NCBI GenBank assembly: GCA_028821265.1
Contig: JAPPGU010000082.1
Location: 100,843-164,842, forward strand
Source: a bacterium
GTDB taxonomy: Bacteria > Actinomycetota > Acidimicrobiia > Spongiisociales > Spongiisociaceae
DNA length: 64,000 bases
Direction: 5' to 3'
This document shows, one piece after another, positions 26,045-35,544 of the stretch. The translations under genes were made by a program, and so were the position numbers. The notes beneath the pieces were generated by a model. That model made no database searches and was not told the DNA's origin. It saw only the letters and a program-made list of their open reading frames with translations. Position 1 is the first letter of the stretch, and each line of letters starts with the position of its first letter.

Positions 26045-27220
26045 ATGGCGGTGCTGGGTCGTTCCCTGGATGGCGTGGGCGGGATTTTCGAGGACCGTCC
26101 CAGGCCGACACCGGATGTCATCGTGTTCGTCCTGGTGGCCGCGCTCATGGCGCTGGGCAGCGTGATGGTCTACTCGTCGACGTTCGTCCGGCTGGACGAG
26201 GAGACGGGAGATCCCACGTCGGCCATGCGGAGGCAGATGATCTTCGCAGGCGTGGCGCTGGTCACCTACGTGGTGGCCTCGATGATCGACTATCGCCTGT
26301 ACCGGCGCTTTCCGTTCCTCATCTACGGCATCATGATGATCGCCCTGATCGGTGTCCTGTTCGCCCCTCCCCAAAAGGGCGCTACACGCTGGATTCCCGT
26401 GGGAGCCTTCCAGTTCCAGCCGTCCGAATTCGCCAAGGTGGCCCTGATAGTCGCGCTGGCGAGCTTGCTGACCGGCGGGGCCGGGCGGCGCTTGTCATGG
26501 AGGTCCCTCGGAACGGCCCTCCTGATGGCGGCTGCGCCCGGATTCCTCATCTTCCTCCAACCCGATCTCGGCACCATGCTGGTGGTGGGATTCATCACCG
26601 TCGGCATGATCTTCGTGGCCGGCTCGAGCATCCGCCAGATGTTGGTCCTGGGAGCTTCCGGGGTGGTGGGCGTGATGGCCGTGTTCCAGCTCGATGTCCT
26701 CAAGTCCTACCAGATCGCCCGGCTCGCCGGGTTCCTCGATCAGGCCTCCGACCTGCAGGGCGTCAACTGGAACCTCTACCAGAGCCAGATCGCCATCGGC
26801 TCCGGCCAGCTCGTAGGACGGGGGTTGTTCCAGGGCACCCAGACCCGTCTGAGCTTCATCCCTTCCCAGACCACCGACTTCATATTCACCGCGGTGGGGG
26901 AGCAGTTCGGCTTCATCGGCGGTTCGGCGGTGATCCTGGCCTACGCCATCCTGATATGGCGCGTGCTGATCGTGGCCGCGGTAGCGCCCAACGCGTTCGG
27001 GTCCATGATCTCGGTCGGCATGGCAGCGCTCCTGTCCTTCCATGTGTTCGTCAACATCGGCATGACCGTCGGCCTGGTTCCGGTGACCGGGCTCCCGCTT
27101 CCGTTCATGAGCGCGGGCGGGTCGGCCATGATCGCCATGGCTGGCGGGCTAGGGATAGTGAACTCGGTCTGGCGATCGAGATCGCCGGTCAGCGACCGGC
27201 CAGAGGCGCGCGATCTCTGA
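26045..27220 (+). CDS. rodA: Rod shape-determining SEDS glycosyltransferase RodA
   Basis: SEDS peptidoglycan polymerase paired with PBP2. About ten transmembrane helices. GATRWIPVGAFQFQPSEFAK, FLQPDLGTMLVVG, FIPSQTTDFIFTAVGEQFGF (with the catalytic Asp) and PLPFMSAGGSAMI are SEDS signatures. I start at ATG 26045; a GTG at 26021 inside mrdA is an alternative. About 391 residues. Confidence 0.95.
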   Translation: MAVLGRSLDGVGGIFEDRPRPTPDVIVFVLVAALMALGSVMVYSSTFVRLDEETGDPTSAMRRQMIFAGVALVTYVVASMIDYRLYRRFPFLIYGIMMIALIGVLFAPPQKGATRWIPVGAFQFQPSEFAKVALIVALASLLTGGAGRRLSWRSLGTALLMAAAPGFLIFLQPDLGTMLVVGFITVGMIFVAGSSIRQMLVLGASGVVGVMAVFQLDVLKSYQIARLAGFLDQASDLQGVNWNLYQSQIAIGSGQLVGRGLFQGTQTRLSFIPSQTTDFIFTAVGEQFGFIGGSAVILAYAILIWRVLIVAAVAPNAFGSMISVGMAALLSFHVFVNIGMTVGLVPVTGLPLPFMSAGGSAMIAMAGGLGIVNSVWRSRSPVSDRPEARDL

Positions 27221-27700
27221 TCCGGGTGTTAGTATCACCGGCGGTGGGTGGTGGCTCGACCGAGCCTGACATCCAGTCGCCCCCTACCGAGCCCGTCTCG
27301 GAAGACCGTTCCTCGTGGGCAGGCATTCTCTCCGAGACGATTGCGGGAAATTCGCAGCTGGCTCTAGGACTTGTGAGCCTTCGACCAGACGTATCTGGCG
27401 CGAGCGCCAATCCGCTCGCCTTCGAGGGGTTCGGCAGGTCACGGAACGAACGAGACGTCGCCGGCATGGGAATCGTTTGCCTCCCTTGCCGGCCGCCGGC
27501 CGGCGGGGCGGGCCCTCGCAGGCCCTAGCCCACCGGCATACGTCGAAGCAGTAGCCGCACCGGCAGGAGAAGGGGACCGAAGACCGTGACGGAGCAGCAG
27601 ACCAGATTTCCTGCCCGTTCTGGTTGCGCAGTCGTCCGATCGATCTTGGTTTCTGCCCTTGCAGTCGCGTGCGTCCCTTCAGATCAAGGAGACATCAGTA
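27221..27700 (+). other. 480-bp leader/intergenic region before the RNase E/G gene
   Basis: No recognisable gene. One frame is open from GTG 27226 to 27528 (100 residues) but resembles nothing I know and ends in Pro/Gly-rich sequence, so I do not call it. GC-rich inverted repeats occur near 27485-27525 (GCCGGCCGCCGGCCGGC; GGGCC-CTCGCA-GGCCC). The segment 27330-27430 is less GC-rich than its neighbours. A long leader is consistent with the RNase E habit of autoregulation through its 5' UTR, known in enterobacteria; here that is only an analogy. Confidence 0.5.
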
Positions 27701-29254
27701 ATGCCTTTCTTTCGGCGCAAGACAGCCGAAATAGTTCGCCGCGGAGTCGGCGACGAATCGACCGAAGAACGAACAACCAGAAAGATCAGCGGTAAGACAG
27801 TAAAGGTCCGGCGGGTACGAGAACTGCCTGCCAGGCCCAAACAGGCCTCCAGGACCGCCACCAAGCGGAAGAAGAGACAGACCAAGCAGGGGTCGGCCCG
27901 CTCCGGGAGCCGCCAGCGGGGTCGCTCGCATTCCCACACAGAGGGAACGGTTCCGCTTCCGGCGGCCGGACGCCGCCAGATGCTGGTCCGGGTCTTACCC
28001 CACCAAACCCAGATAGTGGTGCTGGAGGGCTCGCTCCTGGTGGAGCACTACGTCCACCGGTCCGAGAACGAATCGCTGGTCGGCAACATCTACAACGGTG
28101 TCGTCCGCAGCGTGCTGCCGGGTCTCGAAGCGGCCTTCGTGGACATCGGTACGGAGAAGAACGGCGTTATCTACGCCGGCGACCTCAATTCGTCCCGGCG
28201 CACGCACGGGCGAGGACCGCGCATCGAGCGCCAGCTCAAGCAGGGCGACCACATCATGGTCCAGGTCGACAAGGACCCGATGGGCAGTAAGGGACCGCGG
28301 CTCACCAGCCAGATGACCTTGCCCGGTCGGCACCTGGTGCTGTCACCCAAGAACTCCATGCTGGGTATATCCCGTCGCCTGCCCGAGGCGGAGCGCAACC
28401 GGCTGCGACTGCTGCTCCAGGCGGAGCGGCCACCCGGCTTCGGTCTCATCGTGCGCACGGCGGCTGCCGGTTCGTCCAGGCGGGAGATCGTGGCTGACAT
28501 CGCCCGCCTCAAGGCCAAGTGGGCTGAGGTCGAGGAAGCCGCCAAGGGCGCGTCCGCGCCCCGGCTGATCCACGAGGAGCCCAGCCTCCTGATCCGGGTG
28601 ATCCGCGAGCACTTCACCGGGGACTTCCGGCGCCTGCTGATAGATGATCGCCGGGCCCACGAGGCGGTCCTGAAGTATCTGAAGGAGGTCTCCCCTGAAC
28701 TGGTCGACAGGGTGCATCTCAGCCAGGACCGCAACCAGAGCCTCTTCAGCCGCTTCCGGGTGGACGACCAGCTCCGCCGGGCGCTCGACCGCAAGGTATG
28801 GCTGCCATCAGGGGGACACCTGGTGATTGACCGGACCGAGGCGCTTACGGTCGTTGACGTGAACACCGGCAAGTACGTGGGCGAGGCGAACCTCGAGGAC
28901 ACCGTTCTCCACAACAACCTCGAGGCCGCCGAGGAGATCGGGCGCCAGCTTCGCCTGCGAGACATCGGCGGGATCATCGTCATCGACTTCATAGACATGG
29001 AGGTCAAGAAGAACCGCGAGGCGGTTCTAGAGCGGCTCCGGGCGGCGCTCGCTTCGGACAAGACCACCACCCAGGTGCATTCCGTGTCGAGTCTCGGTCT
29101 CGTCGAGATGACGCGCAAGAACGTGTCCAGCGGTCTGATAGAATCCTTCTCCGATCCTTGTCCCACCTGTGACGGGCGCGGCCTCGTGCTCCACGAGAAG
29201 GCGGCCACCTCGGGGGTTCCGATCAGTCCGGTGGGCGACAAGGTAGCGATGTGA
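27701..29254 (+). CDS. Ribonuclease E/G
   Basis: Endoribonuclease for mRNA decay and rRNA/tRNA maturation. After a basic, low-complexity N-terminus (about 95 residues, rich in Lys/Arg) comes the S1 region (SLVGNIYNGVVRSVLPGLEAAFVDIG), the RNase H-like and DNase I-like parts with TVVDVNTGKYVG and GGIIVIDFIDME, and the zinc link CPTC. LGLVEMTRKN is the standard C-terminal motif. 517 residues, closer to RNase G plus a basic extension than to E. coli RNase E. AAGGAG precedes ATG 27701. Confidence 0.94.
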   Translation: MPFFRRKTAEIVRRGVGDESTEERTTRKISGKTVKVRRVRELPARPKQASRTATKRKKRQTKQGSARSGSRQRGRSHSHTEGTVPLPAAGRRQMLVRVLPHQTQIVVLEGSLLVEHYVHRSENESLVGNIYNGVVRSVLPGLEAAFVDIGTEKNGVIYAGDLNSSRRTHGRGPRIERQLKQGDHIMVQVDKDPMGSKGPRLTSQMTLPGRHLVLSPKNSMLGISRRLPEAERNRLRLLLQAERPPGFGLIVRTAAAGSSRREIVADIARLKAKWAEVEEAAKGASAPRLIHEEPSLLIRVIREHFTGDFRRLLIDDRRAHEAVLKYLKEVSPELVDRVHLSQDRNQSLFSRFRVDDQLRRALDRKVWLPSGGHLVIDRTEALTVVDVNTGKYVGEANLEDTVLHNNLEAAEEIGRQLRLRDIGGIIVIDFIDMEVKKNREAVLERLRAALASDKTTTQVHSVSSLGLVEMTRKNVSSGLIESFSDPCPTCDGRGLVLHEKAATSGVPISPVGDKVAM

Positions 29255-29315
29255 ACCGGGGGCCGGGCTGTGGAGAATGTCCGGCTGGGTTACGGTCGAA
29301 AGGTTGTATTCCGAC

Positions 29316-29630
29316 ATGTACGCGATCATCCGCTCGGGTGGCAAGCAGACCAGGGTGTCCAAGGGCTACGTGATAGACGTGGAGTTGTTGAAGGACGCCG
29401 GGGATGAGGTCACCTTCACCCCGTTGCTGGTGGTCGACAACGAGGGCGCTGTGATCACCAGCCGGGAGGATCTCGCCGGAATGCAGGTCAGGGCCCGGGT
29501 GCTCGGGAACGTCAAGGGCCGCAAGGTCGAGGTGTTCAAGTACAAGAACAAGTCCGGGTACCGGCGCCGGAAGGGCCATCGCCAGCAGCACACGCGCCTC
29601 GAGATAACCCACGTGGGCGCCATCAGCTGA
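29316..29630 (+). CDS. rplU: 50S ribosomal protein L21
   Basis: 104 residues starting [19 protein letters not shown], with [21 protein letters not shown] near the end, both diagnostic of L21. ATG 29316 fits the family start. Followed by rpmA and obg, the standard order. Confidence 0.97.
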   Translation: MYAIIRSGGKQTRVSKGYVIDVELLKDAGDEVTFTPLLVVDNEGAVITSREDLAGMQVRARVLGNVKGRKVEVFKYKNKSGYRRRKGHRQQHTRLEITHVGAIS

Positions 29631-29655
29631 GGAATCCGAGCTAGAGGAGGCGTGT

Positions 29656-29913
29656 ATGTCCAAGACCAAGGGTGGAGGATCCACCAAAAACGGCCGTGAT
29701 TCGCACGCCAAGCGGCTCGGTCCGAAGGTTTTCGATGGTCAGGAGATCAAGGCGGGGACGATCCTGGTGCGCCAGAGAGGCACCCGCATCCATCCCGGAG
29801 TCAACGTACGCCGCGGGGGCGATGACACGCTGTTCGCGATCGCTCCGGGCACGGTGAAGTACCACCGGCAGGGCGGTCGCCGCCGGGTGAGTGTCCTGAC
29901 CGACCTCCACTGA
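29656..29913 (+). CDS. rpmA: 50S ribosomal protein L27
   Basis: 85 residues: the N-terminal [36 protein letters not shown] and the C-terminal basic tail are L27. GAGGAGG precedes ATG. There is no N-terminal cleavage extension of the Firmicutes type. Confidence 0.97.
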   Translation: MSKTKGGGSTKNGRDSHAKRLGPKVFDGQEIKAGTILVRQRGTRIHPGVNVRRGGDDTLFAIAPGTVKYHRQGGRRRVSVLTDLH

Positions 29914-29962
29914 GCGTCGGGACGTCCGGTAAGGAACGTCCCTGAGCGCGGGATGGTGAATC

Positions 29963-31222
29963 GTGTTCATCGACCAGGTCCGCGTCCATCTTCGATCCGG
30001 TAACGGCGGGGCCGGCGCGGTCTCGTTCCGTCAGGTCGGTCGCCGCCCCAAGGGAAGGCCCGCCGGCGGATCGGGCGGGCGGGGCGGGAGCGTGCTCCTA
30101 GCCGTGGACGTGGGAATGTCCACCCTCCAGGACTTCCGCCGGCGGCCCCATCGGGCAGCAGGCCACGGGACCCATGGGGCGTCGGACCTCCGTAACGGGC
30201 GCCAGGGCGAGGACCTGGTCGTACCGGTACCCCCCGGCACGGTGGTGATCGACGAAGATGATCGGATCATCGCCGACCTGGTAGCTACAGGCCAGCAGGT
30301 CACGGTGCTGGAGGGCGGCCGGGGCGGCCGCGGCAACGCGGCATTGATCTCGCCCGCCAACCGGGCGCCCACCTTCTGCGAGCAGGGCGAGTACGGGACT
30401 GAGGCCTGGTTCACCCTGGAGATGAAGCTGGTCGCCGATGCGGCGCTCATCGGATTCCCCAACGCCGGCAAGTCCACCTTGATCTCTCGGGTGTCGGCGG
30501 CCCGCCCCAAGATCGCCGACTATCCCTTCACCACGCTGGTCCCCAATCTGGGCGTGGTGATGATCGACGACCGGTCCTTCGTCATGGCCGACGTGCCCGG
30601 CCTGGTGGAGGGGGCTGCGGAGGGTAGGGGGCTCGGCCACGAGTTCCTCCGACACTGTGAGCGAGCCCTGGTGTTGGTGTTCCTCCTTGATCCATCGCCA
30701 CTGCAAGAGCTCTCCCTGGAGCGCCAGTACGAGGTACTCGAGCGCGAGCTTCGCATGCATGACCCAGGTCTGGCCGAGCGGCCTCGGTTGGTGGCCGTCA
30801 CCAAGCGTGACCTCTTCGTAGAGAGCCCGGTCACCGGGGCGCTGCTCCAACTCGCCCCGGACCTGATCGAGATCAGCTCGGTGGCAGGACAGGGGCTCGA
30901 CGATCTGGTCCATCGGATTGCCGACGCCGTCGACCTGGCTGCCAGGACGAGCGACCCGGGCGAGGGCTATGTACTGCATCGCCCGCTGGGCGCCACCTTC
31001 GAGGTGGACCGCGTGGACGGTGTATGGGTGGTGAACGGTCGCGCCGCGGAACGGGCAGTGGCTCTCAACGACCTGACCCTGTCCGATGCCGCCCTGCTCG
31101 CTTCCCGCCGACTTTCCCGCCTCGGGGTGGATGAGTCCCTGCGCCGAGCAGGCGCCCGGGAGGGTGACGAGGTGCGGATCGGCGATCTGGTCTTCGAGTA
31201 CTCGGAGCCCGACCTTGGATGA
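29963..31222 (+). CDS. obg: GTPase Obg/CgtA
   Basis: Ribosome-assembly GTPase. The Obg fold comes first (GNGGAGAVSFRQ, GGSGGRGGSVLL), then the G domain with GFPNAGKST (G1), the switch region DYPFTTLVPNLGVV, DVPGLVEGA (G3) and TKRD (G4). A C-terminal OCT domain (about 340-419, GVWVVNGRAAERAV) is present. 419 residues. GTG start. It overlaps proB slightly. Confidence 0.96.
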   Translation: MFIDQVRVHLRSGNGGAGAVSFRQVGRRPKGRPAGGSGGRGGSVLLAVDVGMSTLQDFRRRPHRAAGHGTHGASDLRNGRQGEDLVVPVPPGTVVIDEDDRIIADLVATGQQVTVLEGGRGGRGNAALISPANRAPTFCEQGEYGTEAWFTLEMKLVADAALIGFPNAGKSTLISRVSAARPKIADYPFTTLVPNLGVVMIDDRSFVMADVPGLVEGAAEGRGLGHEFLRHCERALVLVFLLDPSPLQELSLERQYEVLERELRMHDPGLAERPRLVAVTKRDLFVESPVTGALLQLAPDLIEISSVAGQGLDDLVHRIADAVDLAARTSDPGEGYVLHRPLGATFEVDRVDGVWVVNGRAAERAVALNDLTLSDAALLASRRLSRLGVDESLRRAGAREGDEVRIGDLVFEYSEPDLG

Positions 31223-32336
31223 GGATGCCGGAAGGCGCCGCGCACCCCCGCCGACGGGGAGTCCGGTAGTCCTGAAGGTCGGTTCGTCGAGCCTCACCCG
31301 TGCCGACGGCGCGGTCGACGAGCGGGCCATCGAGCGGGTGATGTGGCAGGTGAGCACCTTCTGGGAAGCCGGCCATCCGGCTGTCCTGGTCTCCTCGGGT
31401 GCTGTAGCGGCCGGATCCTCGGCTGTGGGCGGGCGTCCTTCGGACACCACCGGCCTGCAGGTGGCGGCCGCGGTCGGCCAGACGCTGCTGATGTCCCACT
31501 ACAGCCGGGTGTTCCCCAGCATCGGCCGGACGGTGGGCCAGGTGTTGCTGACCGTGGACGTGCTGGCGATGAGAGCCCAGTATCTCCATGCTCGGCGGAC
31601 CCTGACCCGCATGCTGGAGCGGGGCATAGTCCCGATCGTCAACGAGAACGATACGGTTGCCATCCACGGCTGGAAGATGGGCGACAACGACCGGCTCGCC
31701 GCCATCGTGTCGCACCTGGTGAGCGCCGGGATGCTGGTGCTCCTGACCGACACGGACGGCCTCTACTCGGCCGATCCTCGTACGGGAGAGGGTGAACCGA
31801 TCCTGACCGTCCGGCACCGGGATCCCATCCTGGACCGGGTGGCCGCGGGAGCGCCCGGACCGGTCGGATCGGGAGGGGTGGGAACCAAGGTGGAGGCGGT
31901 GCGGATGGCGGCCTGGTCAGGCATCCCGACCGTCATCGCCAGGTCGGATCGTCCGGGTGTCGTGGACACCATCATCCGGGGCGGGGCGGCGGGTACGTAC
32001 GTGGTACCCGGTGACACCAAGCTGTCGGCCTGGAAGCTGTGGTTGGCGTTCGGGCAGCAACCGAGCGGCACTCTCCGGATCGATGACGGTGCGGTACGCG
32101 CGCTGGCGCGCCGGGGCGGCTCGTTGCTGCCGGTGGGGATCACCGGAATGGAGGGGGAGTTCCCGGCCGGCGCATCCGTGGAGGTTCGGAGCTCCACGGG
32201 TGTCCTGGTGGGGAAGGGTCTGGTGACGGCCGACTCGGATCAGATCCGGGATCGGATGGGTAAGCGCACCACGGATACCGGAGTCCCGTCCGAGGTCATC
32301 CATCGCGATCGGTTGGTCGTCCTGCTGGACGGCTGA
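31215..32336 (+). CDS. proB: Glutamate 5-kinase
   Basis: First step of proline synthesis. The amino-acid-kinase domain shows VVLKVGSSSLT, VLVSSGAVAAG, PIVNENDTVA and DNDRLAAIV, DTDGLY. The C-terminal PUA domain (from about residue 275) is present. About 373 residues. The only credible start is TTG 31215, which overlaps obg by 8 bp and has GGAG 7 bp upstream. proA is not next to it; trkH converges from the other strand. Confidence 0.93.
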   Translation: MDEDAGRRRAPPPTGSPVVLKVGSSSLTRADGAVDERAIERVMWQVSTFWEAGHPAVLVSSGAVAAGSSAVGGRPSDTTGLQVAAAVGQTLLMSHYSRVFPSIGRTVGQVLLTVDVLAMRAQYLHARRTLTRMLERGIVPIVNENDTVAIHGWKMGDNDRLAAIVSHLVSAGMLVLLTDTDGLYSADPRTGEGEPILTVRHRDPILDRVAAGAPGPVGSGGVGTKVEAVRMAAWSGIPTVIARSDRPGVVDTIIRGGAAGTYVVPGDTKLSAWKLWLAFGQQPSGTLRIDDGAVRALARRGGSLLPVGITGMEGEFPAGASVEVRSSTGVLVGKGLVTADSDQIRDRMGKRTTDTGVPSEVIHRDRLVVLLDG

Positions 32337-32362
32337 CCCCCGGGGCCCGCAGCGGGGCCTTC

Positions 32363-33877
32363 CTACCGGCGCCAGAGCGACCGGGTGAACAGCAGCAGCA
32401 CCGGGAAGAGCTCGAGGCGGCCGGCGATCATCAACAGCGAGAGCAACCACTTGCCCGGCCACGTCAGGGCGGAGTAGTTGCCGGTTGGGCCGAACTCACC
32501 GAGCGCCGGGCCGAAGTTGCTGAGCGCGCTGGCGGTGGCCGATGCGGCGTCCACGAGGCCGAGTTCGGGCCCGAATATGGCGCCCAGGAAGCCCAGCAGG
32601 AAAGTACCTGTCATGAACAGGAACATGAAGAAGAGGAAGAACGACTGGACACTCTGCACGATGGGCTCGTGCACCCGCTTCGAACCGAACCTGATCAAGA
32701 AGATCCCGCGAGGGTGGATGAGGCGCCTCAGGTCGGCCGCCGCCGCCCTGACCAGCACACCCATGCGGTAGATCTTGATGCCGCCGGTGGTCGATCCCGC
32801 CATACCGCCCAGGAACATCAGGCCGACCACGAACAGTTGGAGAGCCGGTATCCAAGCGCCGAAGTCAGCGGTCGCGTATCCGGTGCCGGTGACCAGGGAC
32901 ATAGATGTGAAGACCGAGTCGCGGATGACGTCGGCTGCAGGCGCCTGCCCCCACAGGCTCAGGATCATGACCAGGCTGGCGACCGCCACGATCCCCGTGA
33001 ACAACCTGAACTCGGCGTTCTTGAGGTACCGGCCGGGATCCCGCACGGCTCGGAAATGCAGCGCGAATGAGGTTCCGGAGATCAACATGAAGACGATCAC
33101 CACCCACTGCACGTAGGGGCTGAAACCGTCGATGGAGGTGGCTTCGGTGCTGAACCCGCCGGTGGCCATGTTGGTGAAGGAGTGGTTGATGGCCTGGAAG
33201 AGCGTCATGTCCCCCGCCCATAGGAGGAGCATCTCCACCAGCGTCAACAAGGCGTAGATGTACCACAGCCTCTTGGCGGTTTCCCGGAAGCGAGGCGTTA
33301 GACGATCGGGTTCGGGCCCGGGCGACTCGGCCCGAGCCAGCTGTACCCCGCCGGTTCCGAGCAGGGGGAGGACGGCCAGCGACAGGACGATCACGCCCAT
33401 GCCGCCCAGCCACTGGGTGGTGGACCTCCACATGACGATGCCGCGGGGCATTGCGGCCGGATCGGGGATCAAGGTGGCGCCGGTGGTGGTGAAGCCGGAC
33501 ACGGTCTCGAAGAATGCGTCGGTGAGGTTGTCGATGGTTCCGGTCAGCAGGTACGGGAGCATCCCGAAGCATGCCATGGCGAACCAGGCGAGGCCTACCG
33601 AGGCGAACCCCTCCTTGGTGGTGAGGCTCCCGGGACGACCCATCACCCGCCAGCCGAACAGTCCGGCCAGGATCGTGAGCACCCCCGACAACGTGATCCA
33701 GGCGGCAACTTCCTGTTCCCGGTAGATGAGGGCGGTGACGGCCGCCGGAAGCATGGCGGTCCCGGCCGCTACGACCACGGCCCCGATCACGTAGGACAGG
33801 CGACCGAACATAGATCCGGGACGGTTAAGACGGAACGATCGGCCGGGTGAGGTCATGTCCGCCGGTGGTGGTGGCAC
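32363..33877 (-). CDS. trkH: Trk/Ktr potassium transporter membrane subunit TrkH
   Basis: Polytopic K+ channel-like subunit with four pore loops: VSGFTTTGATL, FTNMATGGFSTE, MSLVTGTGYATAD and ALSNFGPALGEFG; GFT/GGF/GTG/NFG correspond to the filter glycines. GGMAGSTTGGIK is the intramembrane loop motif. About 497-504 residues. GTG 33877 or ATG 33856 could start it. It lies 22 bp downstream of trkA on the same strand, so it is cotranscribed with its gating partner. Confidence 0.95.
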   Translation of the reverse strand: MPPPPADMTSPGRSFRLNRPGSMFGRLSYVIGAVVVAAGTAMLPAAVTALIYREQEVAAWITLSGVLTILAGLFGWRVMGRPGSLTTKEGFASVGLAWFAMACFGMLPYLLTGTIDNLTDAFFETVSGFTTTGATLIPDPAAMPRGIVMWRSTTQWLGGMGVIVLSLAVLPLLGTGGVQLARAESPGPEPDRLTPRFRETAKRLWYIYALLTLVEMLLLWAGDMTLFQAINHSFTNMATGGFSTEATSIDGFSPYVQWVVIVFMLISGTSFALHFRAVRDPGRYLKNAEFRLFTGIVAVASLVMILSLWGQAPAADVIRDSVFTSMSLVTGTGYATADFGAWIPALQLFVVGLMFLGGMAGSTTGGIKIYRMGVLVRAAAADLRRLIHPRGIFLIRFGSKRVHEPIVQSVQSFFLFFMFLFMTGTFLLGFLGAIFGPELGLVDAASATASALSNFGPALGEFGPTGNYSALTWPGKWLLSLLMIAGRLELFPVLLLFTRSLWRR

Positions 33878-33899
33878 CGCCGAGGGCCGCCGGGCGGGC

Positions 33900-35228
33900 T
33901 CACGCCGAGAACATCGACTCGACGGCAGCCATGGCGTCGGGTACGGTGAAGATGATCAGGTGATCGTGCTCCTCGATGGTCGTGGCGCCCGAGGGGACGA
34001 AGGCGATGTCACCGCGCACCATTCCTCCCACCACCATGCCATAAGGCAGGGTTAGTTCCAGGAGCGAGTGCCCCACCGCCTCGGAGCCCGGAACAGCCTC
34101 CAACTCGATCACCTCGGCGTCGGTGTCGGAGAAGGTCACCACCGAATAGACGGTGCCTCGCCGCACGAACCGGAGGATCGACGCGGCGGCGGTCAGGCGG
34201 GTGGACACGGTGGTATCCACCCCGATGCCCGCCAGCAGATCCACGTAGCTCATGCGCGTCACCCGGCTGATGGTGGTGGCGGCACCCATCGCCTTGGCGA
34301 CCAGGCAGGCGATCAGGTTCATGGAATCGACGCCGGTGAGGGCGACCACGGCGTCATGAAGGTTGGTATCAAGCTCTCCGAACACCCTGGGATCGGTGGG
34401 ATCGGCGGCGATCATGAGCGCGGACGGAACCTCCTCGGCGACGGCGCCGCATCGGGCCTCGTCGGGGTCGATCACCACGACCCCCATGCCCGCCTTGACC
34501 AGCAGAGCCGTGGTCAGCCGGGCCACCCGCGTCGTTCCGATTATCAAGACCCGGCGGATGTCGCGGTCGTGGATGCCGATCATCGACCTGGCGCGGTCGA
34601 CGTTCCTGCTCTTGACCATCAGCAGCAGGTGGTCACCCTCCAGCACGGTCGTGTCTCCCCGCGCCACGATGGTGGAGCCGTTCCGGACCACGGCAATGGC
34701 CAGCCAACTGAAGCTCTCGTTGCGAGGAATATCCATCAGCGGTACTCCGACCAGCGGCGAGCTGGCAGTGACGGTGCCGCCGACCAGGGACAGTTGTCCT
34801 TCACCGAACTCAATGAGTTCGCTAAGCCCGGACTCCACCACCAGCGCAGCGATTTCCTCGGCTGCCGCCTCGACCGGATCGATGACCACATCTACGTCGA
34901 TGCCGTCTAGGCCGTCCCTGAGATCCGGGTCCTGCACCCGGGCGACGGTGCGTTGCACGCCCATCTTCCTGGCCGTATGGCAGGCGAGGATGTTGGCGCC
35001 GTCGCTGGCGGTTACCGCGAGCAGTAGGCCGGCTTGGCCGATTCCGGCTTGCTCGAGCGTGGCGGCGCTGGCGCCGTTACCCGTGATCACCAGAGCGTCG
35101 AGACGGTCCCTGAGTTCGGCGGCCCGGCGAGGATCGATGTCGATCACGACCACGTCCTGACCCTCGAGGGATAGGCGTTCGGCTAGGTATCCCCCTACCG
35201 CTCCCGCACCCACCACCACGATGCGCAT
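33900..35228 (-). CDS. trkA: Trk potassium uptake regulatory subunit TrkA
   Basis: 442 residues made of two RCK units. The first Rossmann domain starts MRIVVVGAGAVGGYLAERL with the dinucleotide motif GxGxxG; the second starts RVLIIGTTRVARLTTALL near residue 230. Each is followed by a TrkA_C domain (VGVPLMDIPRNESF; SLLELTLPYGMVVGG). Cytoplasmic gating ring of TrkH binding NAD(H)/ATP. In several bacteria TrkA_C domains bind c-di-AMP; whether this one does is unknown. Confidence 0.95.
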   Translation of the reverse strand: MRIVVVGAGAVGGYLAERLSLEGQDVVVIDIDPRRAAELRDRLDALVITGNGASAATLEQAGIGQAGLLLAVTASDGANILACHTARKMGVQRTVARVQDPDLRDGLDGIDVDVVIDPVEAAAEEIAALVVESGLSELIEFGEGQLSLVGGTVTASSPLVGVPLMDIPRNESFSWLAIAVVRNGSTIVARGDTTVLEGDHLLLMVKSRNVDRARSMIGIHDRDIRRVLIIGTTRVARLTTALLVKAGMGVVVIDPDEARCGAVAEEVPSALMIAADPTDPRVFGELDTNLHDAVVALTGVDSMNLIACLVAKAMGAATTISRVTRMSYVDLLAGIGVDTTVSTRLTAAASILRFVRRGTVYSVVTFSDTDAEVIELEAVPGSEAVGHSLLELTLPYGMVVGGMVRGDIAFVPSGATTIEEHDHLIIFTVPDAMAAVESMFSA

Positions 35229-35544
35229 TTACAGCCGTACTCTTCCCATCGGTCGGCGCCCCATTGTAGGAGGCTCAGGAGAGATTCCACGCAACAAGGC
35301 GTTCCAGCAGTAGCCGGCAATTCTCATCCCGGTAGTTTGCCACGGGTGAAGCCCGCCGGATGCGTTTGAAGCGTGCTTCCCCGGAGGTAGCGGGGCTGAT
35401 GTCTCGAACCGGCCGTGAAGAAGGGACTTGAAGGCGGTCCCGGATCGGGGTACGTTCCGAACCGGTGGGCCGCTCGACCAGGCGGGCTCGGTCAGCCCAC
35501 CGGGCGCGCCGGCCGGAGCGCGACGGGAGGCAGGGAGTTCTGCT

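Noticed and set aside
27226..27528. 100-residue frame between rodA and the RNase E/G gene
   Set aside because: No recognised motif, no clear ribosome site, and a low-complexity end; described as a leader region instead.
35229..35544. c-di-AMP (ydaO-type) riboswitch before the LytM-like gene
   Set aside because: There is a GGGTGAAGCC string as in that riboswitch, but the GGGGAACC element and the closing stem were not found, so I do not call it.
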